Assembly (NCBI RefSeq): GCF_003672135.1
Contig: NC_039512.1
Span: 8,572,874-8,636,873 of the forward strand
Reading direction: 5' to 3'
Source: Ooceraea biroi
Lineage: Eukaryota; Arthropoda; Insecta; Hymenoptera; Formicidae
DNA length: 64,000 bases
Shown: positions 52,570-64,000 of the stretch, piece after piece
Numbering within the stretch: the first letter of the stretch is position 1
Layout: the number at the start of each line of letters is the position of its first letter
Translations under genes and position numbers: made by a program
Notes under the pieces: generated by a model
Seen by the model: the letters and a program-made list of their open reading frames with translations, nothing else
The model's database searches: none
What the model was told of the DNA's origin: nothing

Positions 52570-54608
52570 CTTTCCACAGGAATTTCAAGCACGAAAACGC
52601 TCACGATTATAATTTTTGTTCTAATTTTTTTCGATGCGATTAATGAAGCTATATAATGATTATTCCAAAATCTTAAGTTAAACACCAATTTGAGAATTAA
52701 ACTGTCAAGTTAATTTTTTATTGAATATTTCAATGAATAATTTTATCAAATTACGAAATTGGTAGCTTCACACAATAAAATTTTACTTTGATATTATGAT
52801 TGTGTTACATTTTTCTCGCACAAATGCGTGTTACAAAAATCTCTTTTTAAAGTCTTGTAAAATCTGATAATAACGTTTTCTTCTGTTATTCAATATATGT
52901 GATAATGAGGGTGTAATCTGTTTAAAATCTGGTTAAATTGTGACGAAATTCTTGAAAAAGGCTTCTAACTATATTTTATTTTATTTAACAATATAACTAC
53001 ACAACATATAAACACTTTTCTCTTGTTTTTCAATGAATTAACAAAAACCAACGTATGTTAATCTTTAATTGATAGCCTCTGTTATATGACAATCATACTA
53101 TGAATCACAAATGGAATTGAATCGCAAACTCCGTGGTGCATCATTAATGGGATAACTTCCACTCTCGAAGGATATCTAGTTAGTTTAGGTCGGACGTGAA
53201 CAATGTTCAGCCATGATCACTGTTAAAGCGACAAGTGGTACAAAGTCGCATTACACGATTCTGTCTTGTATAACGATTATATATATATATGGATTAAAAA
53301 TGTACGTAATTAGTTAATTTTTTGTATCATTAATTTTCTCGACGATATTTCAAAATGCAATGTAATGTTATTCACATCAAAGTACTCTCAAAAAACTCTT
53401 TCGATTCATGATTTCCAAAAAAATGTTTTTAACATGTCTAATTCTATAATTTGATCAAAATTAATAAAATGGAGAGTTTTAAACCGATTCTTATGAACTT
53501 TGAACTTTCTTTTTTAACTTTTTATTAAATTAGCCAGCGATTCATAAAATATTGATCGCTTCCAACTTAACGCGCCGCTAGAGTCTTTAATTCGCAATTA
53601 ATTTCCTCTAAACATCGCCGGCCAATCACAAACTTTCTTCACATCGTTACGCGACTAACTTTACCCTTCGGAGAATCACGCAGTCTTCGGTGAGAGTTCT
53701 ATAACGCTCAACAAGGAAAACGCTCATCATCGGAAAATTATTCCGCAAAGTCTCGTTTAACTGCTTGATCACTTGCGGAATAATCTATGACAATTATTAC
53801 TTAACGATAATTAATCGTTTATCTCCGACTTGTTGATCTCTCTTTTGATATTATTACAAAATTTATGAGGCTTTTAATACGCATCATTGATCAAATGATC
53901 GTTTGCTATTATTAAAATCAATTAAACTTTTTTTTCAATTTGTTAATGATTTATCTTCAGGAATTAGGAATATCCGGATTCTCTGATTTCCAATCCAAGA
54001 CATTTGTTATTTATTTATTCATGCATGATATTTCGACTTAATCGTCAGAAATATTTCTTCGATCCTCTAGTTTTCTTAATCTTCACGATAATCATTATCT
54101 ATCAACTGTATAAAATTAGATATTTGATTTTACGAACTTATTTACTGGAATATTCGGAAATACTTTCAATATATTGTGAGAAATATCCATAACAATTGAC
54201 ACAATAATTATGCTTATGAATTCCAGTTGCGACAAGCGTTTTAATATTTCAAACTAATTTGCAAGCTGACACGTCTTGTAAAACCACCAATTTCGATCTC
54301 CGACTTATCCACTCGATCGTCGCATTTTCCCACCCTTTAATCCTCCTGCCGCGACACTTTTCAGGGATGCTTTCGCCCTCGAGCGCTGCTACACGTTCGC
54401 CAATTAACCGGTCTCGTTACCTCGACGCCGTTTCACCCCGACACGACACTGCCGCGAGTTTTTTCCTTATTATCGGCACTTGTTAACTCACGGCGAAGTT
54501 CTTTCGATCCTGAAACGATCCTCGCGAGTACTACGGAATAGGATGAAACTCGCGCGATGGATTTCGATCGCGCGTTTGATCTCCGAAGAAAAAACGGAGA
54601 AACAGAAT
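52570..54608. other. AT-rich non-coding region
   Basis: No supported gene. A possible upstream exon of the cysteine-rich candidate would lie here on the minus strand but none is evident. GC content rises from about 54.26 kb toward the promoter candidate. Confidence 0.4.
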
Positions 54609-54670
54609 GAAAGAGAGAAAGAGAGAAAAAGAAAGAGGAAGAAAGAGAAAGAGAGAAAGAGAGAGAGGGG
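54609..54670 (+). repeat. 62-base polypurine (GA-rich) tract
   Basis: Uninterrupted purines built from GAAAGA and GAGA units, ending in GGGG. Such tracts can bind GAGA-type factors and can form triplex DNA. Its place directly upstream of the initiator-like motif suggests a regulatory role. Confidence 0.85.
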
Positions 54671-54699
54671 TCGTGGGGTCGACGTCGCGTTGTACGTGG

Positions 54700-54909
54700 T
54701 CAGTTCGGCGTCGTGGAGCGCACTGAGAGAATATAACAGCCCCGCCCGCTCGCTACGAGGAGACTCGACGCCGGGCGTCGCGTAGATTCATCCCCATCGG
54801 TTGCCCGGAGCAACGCCGGCGTATACGGGGAGCAACGCGACGCGAGCGCGACGCAAGCGTCCCAGACAACCACCCCAGAGTCCCAGACGACGCGCCGCGT
54901 CGCGACGAG
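54700..54909 (+). promoter_or_regulatory. Candidate promoter and first non-coding exon
   Basis: An arthropod initiator-like TCAGTT lies at 54700-54705, just downstream of a 62-base polypurine tract rich in GAGA motifs. A CpG-rich leader follows and ends at a good splice donor (GACGAG|GTGCGT, GT at 54910-54911). A GC box (CCCCGCCC, 54740-54747) lies inside it. On the opposite strand a TCAGTG initiator-like motif lies at 54726-54721 with the same GC box upstream, so minus-strand or bidirectional transcription is equally possible. No TATA box stands at the expected distance and no coding exon can be linked. Confidence 0.3.
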
Positions 54910-57900
54910 GTGCGTGCTGGACGAACGGGAGGACGATACCGCGCAACAACCCGTAAATCATTCCGATCGATTATCTGATAGTCGAGTTATACGAGAAGAA
55001 GCTGCAAAATATCCAATTTCACCCTGCACTCCCCTTTGAGCCATCTGCTACCGATCCCTATTTATGAATTTAGATGAAGTCGTATCGGGATTATGAAAAT
55101 TTAATTTCAACTTTAATTTACAATTTTTATATATCGAAGTAATGTTTGATTTAAATAAATCGTAAATAAAACACCGAGTTTCGTGAATAATAAACGCGTG
55201 ATTTTATCAACTTCGTTACAATTCCAAAAAACCACCAGTTTTTTTTATAAAACCAAAAATCGGCATGAAATCCGTTTTATAATTAATACCTTGAATATAT
55301 GTTAACTGTGATTGGTCCAGTTGAATCAACGAAATCGGAACACTGACTTTGAGACGAAGTAGCCACGCAGCATCATCTGCACAGAATATCGGAGCAAATC
55401 GGAGCAGTTTCAGTGCATATCGTGTGCACGTCTCGCATTTAGATATTTATTTTTACACCCGTCATAATAAAGGGACCCACTTGCCATTACTGCAGCGTCA
55501 TGTATTAAGGTCGATGCGACAACGTAAGCTGAGATTCATGACGATCCGTACGCAGCGGGACAGGGATATTCTGAATCACCGATCGAGTTCCACGAATTGC
55601 AAGGCGGTAAACCTGTACGCGCTCCGAGTGCATCGGTTTACCACGGAGTCCTCGATACACGGATAATGCGCCTATTTCCTGCCATATCCGTTTCTACTTA
55701 CAGCATATTCTAAGAATAGAATATAGGGACATATAAACATTCCTTTGAGTCGCATATTAAAATATTGCATTGTGCAAATAAATAACAGGAGCTGGTAAGC
55801 AAAAGATCTTGTCCTTCAGTATGTACTGAGGGAAAAGAATATTATGTTACTTATAAAGTGCGACGAATATCTGCTTGAAGACTTAAATGAATATTCAGAT
55901 CGTAACTCCTTCTTAACGAAAAATGCGTCGAAGAAGAAAAATCGAAGCACTTTTAACCGTAAACATACATATATATGATTAATTTTATAATTTTCTTTCT
56001 TTTTGGTATGTAGATGTAAAATAAATTCTACGTATCAAAAATACGATTACTTGATGTTTTATTTAAAATTCAAAGGTCAAAGTAAACTTGATTAGTTTGC
56101 CATTCCATGCGAATTGTTTTCGTTCAAAGGATTAAAGCCATTGCGGGCTTATCATCGTTGCATTCCTGCCCCAATGCATTACATAGAACAGGTCATTTGG
56201 CAGTTCAGACACATGGCCGCTGGCAGATCAGTTATTGATTTTCGACTTCGCTGGATCTCCCATTTGATCCCTGGTGGATTAGACTCGAGCGACATACGTG
56301 CATGCATCAGCCAACGACCGAATTGCAACTCGATCGGTCGTCGTCACTTCCGTCGCAGCGCAACACGACGGATGTCTTTGATCGAGTCTCGTCCCTACGC
56401 GTGGCTGGATTTCGACTATCGACTCAAGTGAGTTATCGTGCGATGCGACCGATTCTGTGGAACAGTCTACAAACATTAATCTTGCTCGGCTGACTATCGT
56501 CCGACATCGTGTCGTAACTTCCATCAGTTTGCCGCCGCGTAATTGAATCGCCAATTACATTCCCTGCCGGTTTTAACCCGGCGGATGTAAAAAGCAACGA
56601 AAATCGCCGGAAAATCTACCAAGGACGTCAAGCACGATTCGCGTAATTATCTGACATTCCTCTGGCGATTGTTTCTGTAATTACGTATGGATATCTTGGT
56701 GCTTCTCTTTCTCGTGTAAATCATTCGGAAACATTCTTTTGCCGGTTTCATTCCAATTTACTTGAAAGTTAGCGGAGGGGAAACCGCGCGACTGACGAGA
56801 ACCGACCGTTCCTACTCGCGAGTAGAAACGACATTAAGTATTACAAATGCATTTCTTCCCGGCCGTGTTTCTCGTGGTTCAACCAATACCGTGTGCTAAG
56901 TGCAGACACGGTTTATGCGAAATGACAGGATGATTGATGCTGCAAAGGGAATAAATTCCAAACACTCGCTGGTGGGCGCGTTAATGGAAACTTGCTAATA
57001 ACAAAACAGCAAAATTCTCACGCATTGCATTTTCATAATTTTTAGAATATCTTTTTAATTCTACGTTCGTCAGGTATTAAAACTCGCAATACTCTTCACA
57101 CGAACATAATATTTTCACATCAAAATTCTTCCTGTGGAAACGTTCGAATATTTTTTCGTCAAAAATTATTCGCTTTTTCTTTATACTATATTATATGCAA
57201 CGTCAGTTGCAAATCAGTATAATGCAAATCAGCTACTCTATTAATCTAGTTCTATCGTTCAGCTAAATTCATCATTCTGTCCGATAATTATCGACGTTCG
57301 AAGCACTTCTATTCAGCTAACAAAATGCTTGGTAGAATTCAAACACCTTTTTACTTTCTTGTTCTTCTTTTTCCATATCCACACCGTTTCCGCTCCATTA
57401 ACCTGTTCATCGAAGATTGCCCGTTATCGCAAAGTGCCTGATTAATCATCATTGACGTTTAAATCACTCAACTTGCCTTCCGGCAAGTACTTCATTTTGC
57501 ATATCATAACTGTAAATATTATATACATGTACACTATCGAATAATTAATTACCAAATATGATTCAATCTCTAACAAAATAATAATACTTTTGAACAAAAT
57601 AAAAAGAAGATAGATCTGTAATTCAATTTAATATCATTTAACTTCAATGTAATTATTATTCATAACTATAATAATATTAATCAAACTATTCAATACAATC
57701 GCTTCAATTTATTCCGATGTATTTATAATTTAGCAAACATTATTTTTATTTTATGTCAATTGAAGTATTTCAAGCCGTAATAATGTAGGTTAATTAATTT
57801 GTAATTGCATTTGGCTAAAACTTCAAATGCAAAATAAAACAAAGTGTTCACCGAAAACATATGCCATCTTTCTAAAGCGGACAAGCGGAAGTTGCTGAAT

Positions 57901-60900
57901 TGGATACCACGAAGAGGTGTTAGGTGATGAGGACGATATCGTCCGGGAGGGGAATACACGGTTTCTCGTTAAAGACCCGTCCAATTTTCCTTTCGCCAAC
58001 TTCGTCGGTCCCCGTGTTCTTTCCGTTACAATCTACCCTAATTAAATGTATCTTTCGTCCCGTTTCCCTCGCAAGAAAATTGCTGAGTACGCGCGGGCGA
58101 CATATTACGAGTGAAATGCGAATTTCATTAAATATATATCTCTGCTCGGCAAAATCGCGCGCGAGAACTTGCAGCTCAGAAATGGGCAGAAATTATGCGC
58201 TAACAATTTGCAAAATATTCAGAAATTGTTACACTGCTTTTTCTACACTCATTTGCACGCTCGTTAATCTCAAACTGTCAAAACTGTCAAAATTAATGAG
58301 TCGGGAATCATTTATAAGGGAGAAAACAGACTATTCTCTAATTTCTTTCGAAATAAATTTGAAGATCGAAACGACGTTCGATCCCAGCAATCCGCGCGAT
58401 GCAACGTGCCTTATCGAGCGTCGGCCGATGCAAATCAAATCCGCTATTGCGGGGCACGAGAGTCTACGAGAGAAAAGGGTACAATCTGATAGTTCACGAT
58501 AAATGGGCGAAACGTGGCGGCCAGCTCGCGAGATCTCCACAGCGCAGAGGAAGAAAAGAGAAAGACAAAAGGGTATCATCGGGTGTTCACCTGAATCTAT
58601 TCGGAATGCTTCGTTACTTAACGCAAACCTTCGAATTGGCAATACCCTCTTCTTTTCTCCATCCCTCGCAAGGTAAATTGTTTCGTAATTCTGCCGTTTA
58701 ATAGCTTACCGTAATAATCATCATAATAGAAAAATTATTAATTTCCAATTGTTGTATTTAAACTGAATAATAAAGATAGCTTCAACAAATATAATACAGA
58801 ATAATTTAGGTACCAAACTTATAACACAGGATAGATTGGATGTATTTCGCAATTGGAGTTATGCAGATTATAGAGATATCAATAAAGCAGTAAATTAAAA
58901 ATAAGATAATGCAATGTGCTTTACGCCATAAATGCTGAAGCTTAGATATATATTTAAGTGTAATTAAGATTTGCAATAATTTCCGATGAGTTTTCCAGTG
59001 TCCGCAGGAGAACAGAGAGAGTACTAGACGGCGGCAGGATGCAGGATACGCTACTTACGCAGATACGCCGCATACCTGCGTAAATGTATCGCGTCCGGAT
59101 AATTAACGTATATTGCCGGCAGGTACATCATACGGGATGCACCTGTTATTTATCTCATCCGCGCGAGTACGTGATTTCTTACGGCGCCGCGACATCCGCT
59201 CGCAATCTGCTGACGACGGTACACCGGACGTGACGGACGGACGGATGTAACGTATGTTTTTGCGGATCCCGCAGGCCATCGTGAGGCGAGCGCGAGACTC
59301 GCTGATTGTAGAATGTAGAAATTTATTTGCCTTAATACTCGTCCCGCCTGCGCGGCAAAATTGTTACGAACAATTTAACGGACCCTTCCCTAACTTATTG
59401 CCGTCCTCTCGGGAAGATTGCGCTGGGTATTGCAATTTTACTCCTTCTTTCTTTTTAACGGGCAAAATGCGATCTAATTTAGTCTAATCGCGCGTCCCAT
59501 TTGTTGCGTAAGAAGATTTCCTTCAGCATCAGCGTCAAATGGAAATGAGTGTGGGTCACGTTCCCGCACGCAATGGAAATGTACCTCCAACTTTTCCGGT
59601 ATAAACGGTAACTCACGTGTCTTAATGCGCGAGTGCATATGCGGGTGCATACGCACAGGCGCTGCATTCTATAATGGAGAACTCGGTAAGAACGCGACGG
59701 GTAGGAAGCAACTGCGCGCTTATTGTTTCGAGTTTCGGCCTGCTGCTTCGAGACGCCTCGAAATTCCGCGCGACCATCGAGCAAACTTGGTAATACCCGG
59801 GGGATGAAATTCGCGTGATCGTCGAATTCGACAAAAACGACAATGGAAGACGAACTTGTTCGAGCGTGGGCTACTTCCTTCCCTGACGACATTTCTCGTG
59901 TCCCAGTTTCGCTGGTTATCGATAGTCCTCTCTGAGAACCGAAGTTCCGATTTGCGTCAAAATAACAGCATTTTAGCGCTCGTAAATTTGTCTCAATTCT
60001 TGTAGTATAAAGTTGTATGTTAACAACGAAAATTAAATAATAATCAGTCATATTATTTAACGCATAGTATATCATTTAATATAAAAGTACAAAATAAATG
60101 AAAAAATTGAGGAAACAGATATAAAATATATATTAATAGAGAATATAACAGATTTTACATCAAAATTATATGAATATTTATCTTTTGCTTAAACATTCAA
60201 AGAGTATGGGAGAGATTAATAATATATGCGTGTATGTAAAACGATTTATAAAAAATCATTGAATACCGTATCTTGAAAGATACGCGTATCGGGAGCAATG
60301 TGTTGTACGCCTAAGGGTTAAAATGAACAGTGCTGGAAGACCGCTCATTCTCCTCCATCGTACGACCGTCATTATACACGGATTATCTCCGCCGGCAGTA
60401 AAATAAAAAACTTCCACGTGAACGAGATCGTAAAGATTTATGATCAAGTTTACTGGAGAACGAGAAAAGTTCTCGCGAATTACGCGAAAATATTAGAGCG
60501 AAGCATACGTGCTAACTATGCGATTTCTAACGAGTATTGCATTTGCTTCTTCTCCGGTGTGATCCTTCGATGTTCATCCTCTCACGCAGCTAATTTATTA
60601 AAAGCCGGAATAACTCTTTTTAAATTCGCGTCGATGGCACTTCCTCGCCTAATTGTAATTAAAAATTAAAAACGCACTTCATTCGCTTCAAAAAGAGCAA
60701 AAGAGAACTCTTTTTCGTTCAACGTAAAAGTTGAGAAAGTATAATATTTCTCCCATTATTCTTCTCAAATAATAAGTTATGATCTGATAAAGCTTTATGT
60801 TCTTTTGTACTTACTTCATTTGCATATGTAAATTTGCTCACGAAAATATTTTTGATACACAATACTCTTCCGATTTTTAATCTCGTTTAGTGATCACCGT

Positions 60901-63900
60901 ATCTGTTAAATTAATCATTTTCCCACAACTTTACTTATCATCGGGCTAATAAAAACTCTCGATATTTTTCATTATGACCAGCCAGTAATCATGCGATAAG
61001 CGAAACGTATCGTTGCAAAACTGTGTGTGCAATGTAGACGGATAAGCGCGATAATGTCAAAATAACGTGTAATTTTTCATCAGGCGGTTTATTGTAGCGG
61101 ACGATGAACGCAATGTACCATGCACAAGCTGAATATTTTCCATTCGATCGAACGGGACAGCAAATCAATCCAAAGTACAATCGACCGCGCCTGTATGCGG
61201 TGTAAATAGCGATCATCGCAACAACAATGGAGTGTCCCGTATTCTCCATCCACTCGCAAGAAGGATCCTGGGACCCTCCACTTTTATGACACCCACGAGC
61301 GCTTTTCCAACGATACCCGGTTGAGAGCTTACTTTTCGCGCGCTGGAATAGTTTTCATCCTCCCATCAGCGCGGATGACGGCATGCGCGATGAATCATAT
61401 AAAATTTTTGTTCTTCAGCGAGAAACTCGCGTTAATGAGCAATTAACTCTTTCGCATGAATCCTCCTGGAATTGCTAGCGAAAACTAAAGGTTGGATCTC
61501 CTTATTGTTGAGGAGGAAGAAAGTTCAGCTCGGGAAATTAGTGGTAAATTTTAGGTTCAGCTGCTCAAGCGCATCTTCATTTTGCTGTGCAAAGTTCTCG
61601 ACCTCTTAAATGAGGATTTATTTGTCATTTTTAATTGAAGGTAATTTTACAATTGTAATGAAGAAAATATTCTTCGAAGGAGAATCGCAGTTTTCTGAAG
61701 GCATGAACGGAATTCAATATATTCAGTATTTCAATATTTTAGTTTTCTATAATTCGCGTCTGTAACACTCGTGACTTTTAAACATTTTTATTAATACCTA
61801 TTAAGCATCATATAAATAATACTTAATGTATCGACATTTATCGCGACAATTATACACTATCATAAAAAGCAGTACAATTTTGAAATTGCGATGAAACATC
61901 TTCAAGAAAGTCAAGATTAAAACATTCCTTCGCCTTCAATTATTTCTGTCTTTTGTTAGGATTTGCTGCGCCTTTATTGGTATCAGCCAATGAGCCCACG
62001 GGGGATCATGGTGAGAGCCGTTGGTTTTTGCTTCCTATCCCGCGAAAACCAGCAATCACTTCTGGAATATCCCAGAGGACAGTGAACGAAGAAGTAGGCA
62101 GCGGATTATTGTTGTCGTTGCTTCGATATTCGCGATTTGACGTCGGTGTCTGACGGTGTCTAGACTTCGGCATCATCGTCGTCGTCGTTGCAGCCACTCC
62201 GTGGAATCTCCCATGGGAAATGCAAGAGGTTTATTCCCGCGTCGCCTCTCCCCTTGGCGAAATTTTCACCGGCACAGCGCGTCACGTCGCGTCTCTGGAC
62301 GAATGGACTCGCGCGAAAACAAGAATGCACTGGCATGAGCAAAGTGCACCCAGACACATTATTAACTGCATACGGAAAATAAAGCAGAATGGGAAATCCT
62401 CGGATCGGTAGACATTTATCGACAAACTACTATCCTATTACTAGCATTGCGGTTGAATTTTATTGCAAAAATAATAATTAAATAATACTTTTAATTGCAA
62501 TATCTATCAAATTAATAACTATAAGATTAAGATATGATCTTTTAATATCCTCTGAATCTAATCTTCTAATCTTCTGAAAATAGAAGATATTAAGATCTAG
62601 GATCTAGAAATTAAGTAATTGTAAGTAAGCACTATCAAGATATTTTTTCCATCGTCTTCAGAGCTGTTATAACACGTCACATAAACAGAATGTTAAATTT
62701 ATAATCAGTATGTAACAAATATATTTTTTTATGTATATCTCCACCGCTGATAATGACTGATTAAATTATTTTTGCTACGAATCGTCGGTGGATAGGAGAA
62801 GATAAAAATCAAATTCGATGTTAAAGTATAATGCGTCGCATGGCAGATACCGCATGACGTTCGGATCACTAAGCATTATTTGAAGCGTATGGAGATGTGA
62901 TACATCGAATGATGAATCATCACACTGCACAAAATAATATGTAAATCGCATATGTTTACTCATAATATTTACTCAAATCGTTCGTCAACCACATGAGTCT
63001 CTGAGTTCGGCAAAAAAACAGCGAGGAATAATTAAAATAATAAAATAAAATAGCAAAGTTTTCTCTCATGCTGACTATCAAATCAATCGCATACTGAATG
63101 CAATAACATTTTATAAATTTGAAAAAGTTCGACAATAGTAAAAAAATATTTTATATGTGAATATATGTAATCAGGATACATTAAATTAATAAATTAAATT
63201 AATAATATAGTAAAAAATTGTCAGCTTTCCAGCTGTGTGAGATTCGCGTGAGAATAAAAAAAATGCAACTGGAATATATGTGCGGATTGATGGGTACTAT
63301 GGGGTACCGCGGAATGAAAATGCCAGCTCTCTTTTTTAAATACAGCGTACCATTTTTCGTTGGAAAACCAATCCGTCGTTGCTAGCGGAAACCTCGACGT
63401 AACTCAAAAAGGCAATCGGCCGCGCGTTTCGTTATTTCGTGAAAATCCGCGAAAAAGCGCAGTCGTCCGATGATTGCGAACGGGTGGCGAAAGAAAGGCA
63501 AAATTCCTCGTGGGAATTAAAAATCTGACGCGGACGGCGTCGTAACGTGAGATACCGCGAATCCGGAAACGAAGATCTCGCGGATGCCAAGTTTAATAAA
63601 GCGCACACAAAACGTAACGTGCACGCGATGTAACGACGGCTCCTCGAAAAAACGGACGGTTTCGGCACGGCGCGATTACACACGATACTCGACAAATTAA
63701 CTTTTTGCGTAACAATGGTACCGCAGTACGCATATTCCAACTGTTCTGGATGCATGGCATAAAGCGATCCGTTCGTTCGTTTATGCTATTGTTGGAGAAA
63801 TTCTGGAAAAAGCGGGAATACAGGGAATATATCGGAAAAGCGTAGCAAAAATGATTATTGTACTCTTTGTTATTTTGTCTTAATAAAAAAAGTAATAACG

Positions 63901-64000
63901 ATAAACTGCACGAAAAAATATTGTAAACCAAGTGAAGTAAGTTACAATATTTTTTCTGATGACAACAAATGTTGCAATTTTTATTTATGATTTAAGCTGA
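54910..64000. other. Non-coding; probable intron or intergenic DNA
   Basis: Begins with the strong GTGCGT donor. CpG-rich patches lie at about 56.1-56.6, 59.0-59.9, 62.0-62.4 (with a CGT repeat at 62171-62190) and 63.3-63.7 kb. The two longest open frames in the window after the real exons (57924-58502 plus, 59479-60075 minus) lie here but show no domain. Confidence 0.4.

Noticed and set aside
56874..56893. tRNA B-box-like GGTTCAACC
   Set aside because: No matching A box, acceptor stem or cloverleaf around it.
57924..58502. 192-codon plus-strand ORF
   Set aside because: No domain, signal peptide or splice context recognised. It spans both CpG-rich and AT-rich DNA and looks like a chance frame.
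59479..60075. 198-codon minus-strand ORF
   Set aside because: Composition changes along its length with the underlying base composition; rich in Arg/Cys/Tyr/His shadow residues. No recognisable motif.
1..64000. Bacterial-type systems (CRISPR, operons, defence islands)
   Set aside because: No direct-repeat array with unique spacers, no tightly packed genes, and clear eukaryotic splice and transposon features.

Overview
This window looks like nuclear DNA of an insect, probably a hymenopteran and perhaps an ant. Long AT-rich stretches alternate with short CpG-rich patches. Exons are rare, small and bounded by GT..AG signals. There is a short inverted-repeat transposon with a TA target site whose peptide remnants resemble a mariner-like transposase type that I associate with ant genomes. 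I see no bacterial-style gene packing, operons, Shine-Dalgarno sites, CRISPR array, rRNA or convincing tRNA. Most open frames in the window are unspliced chance frames in AT-rich or CpG-rich non-coding DNA. I therefore list few protein-coding features.

The best-supported gene is a partial one on the minus strand at 17.5-19.55 kb. Two GC-rich coding exons (about 19552-19046, then 18143-17489) join in phase across a roughly 900-bp AT-rich intron. They encode about 387 residues of a low-complexity, neuronal-adaptor-like protein. The fragment opens with W-x-C-x-x-C-R-K-x-Q, which resembles the last half-site of the zinc finger of RIM/Fife-type active-zone proteins. It also carries repeated [D/E]-x-[L/I]-W motifs and repeated TPTTSTG-type motifs. 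Upstream and downstream exons are not recognised, so the gene probably has very long introns and the window is mostly intronic or intergenic. A few weaker exon candidates are at 1.9-2.1 kb (minus), 6.3-6.5 kb (plus) and 52.5 kb (minus, cysteine-rich, pacifastin-like).

Mobile and repeat DNA is concentrated at 49.6-51.4 kb. A 761-bp mariner-like element has 151-bp terminal inverted repeats and an internally deleted transposase (49607-50367). It is followed by an AT microsatellite and then a 380-bp fold-back element with 126-bp arms (51048-51427). Each arm of the fold-back contains a decayed hammerhead-ribozyme-like core of the sort associated with Penelope-like retroelements. At 22.29-22.45 kb there are two back-to-back perfect palindromes (84 bp and 74 bp, one base apart). 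A CpG-rich segment at 54.6-54.9 kb has a polypurine (GAGA-like) tract, initiator motifs on both strands, a GC box and a strong splice donor. It is the best promoter and first-exon candidate.

Region by region: 1-17.4 kb is non-coding with two weak exon candidates; 17.5-19.6 kb holds the two good exons; 19.6-49.6 kb is a gene desert with palindromes, hairpins and microsatellites; 49.6-51.4 kb is repeat-rich; 52.5 kb has an orphan cysteine-rich exon candidate; 54.6-54.9 kb has a promoter candidate; 55-64 kb shows nothing I can call. All assignments come from reading the sequence only; no homology search was possible.
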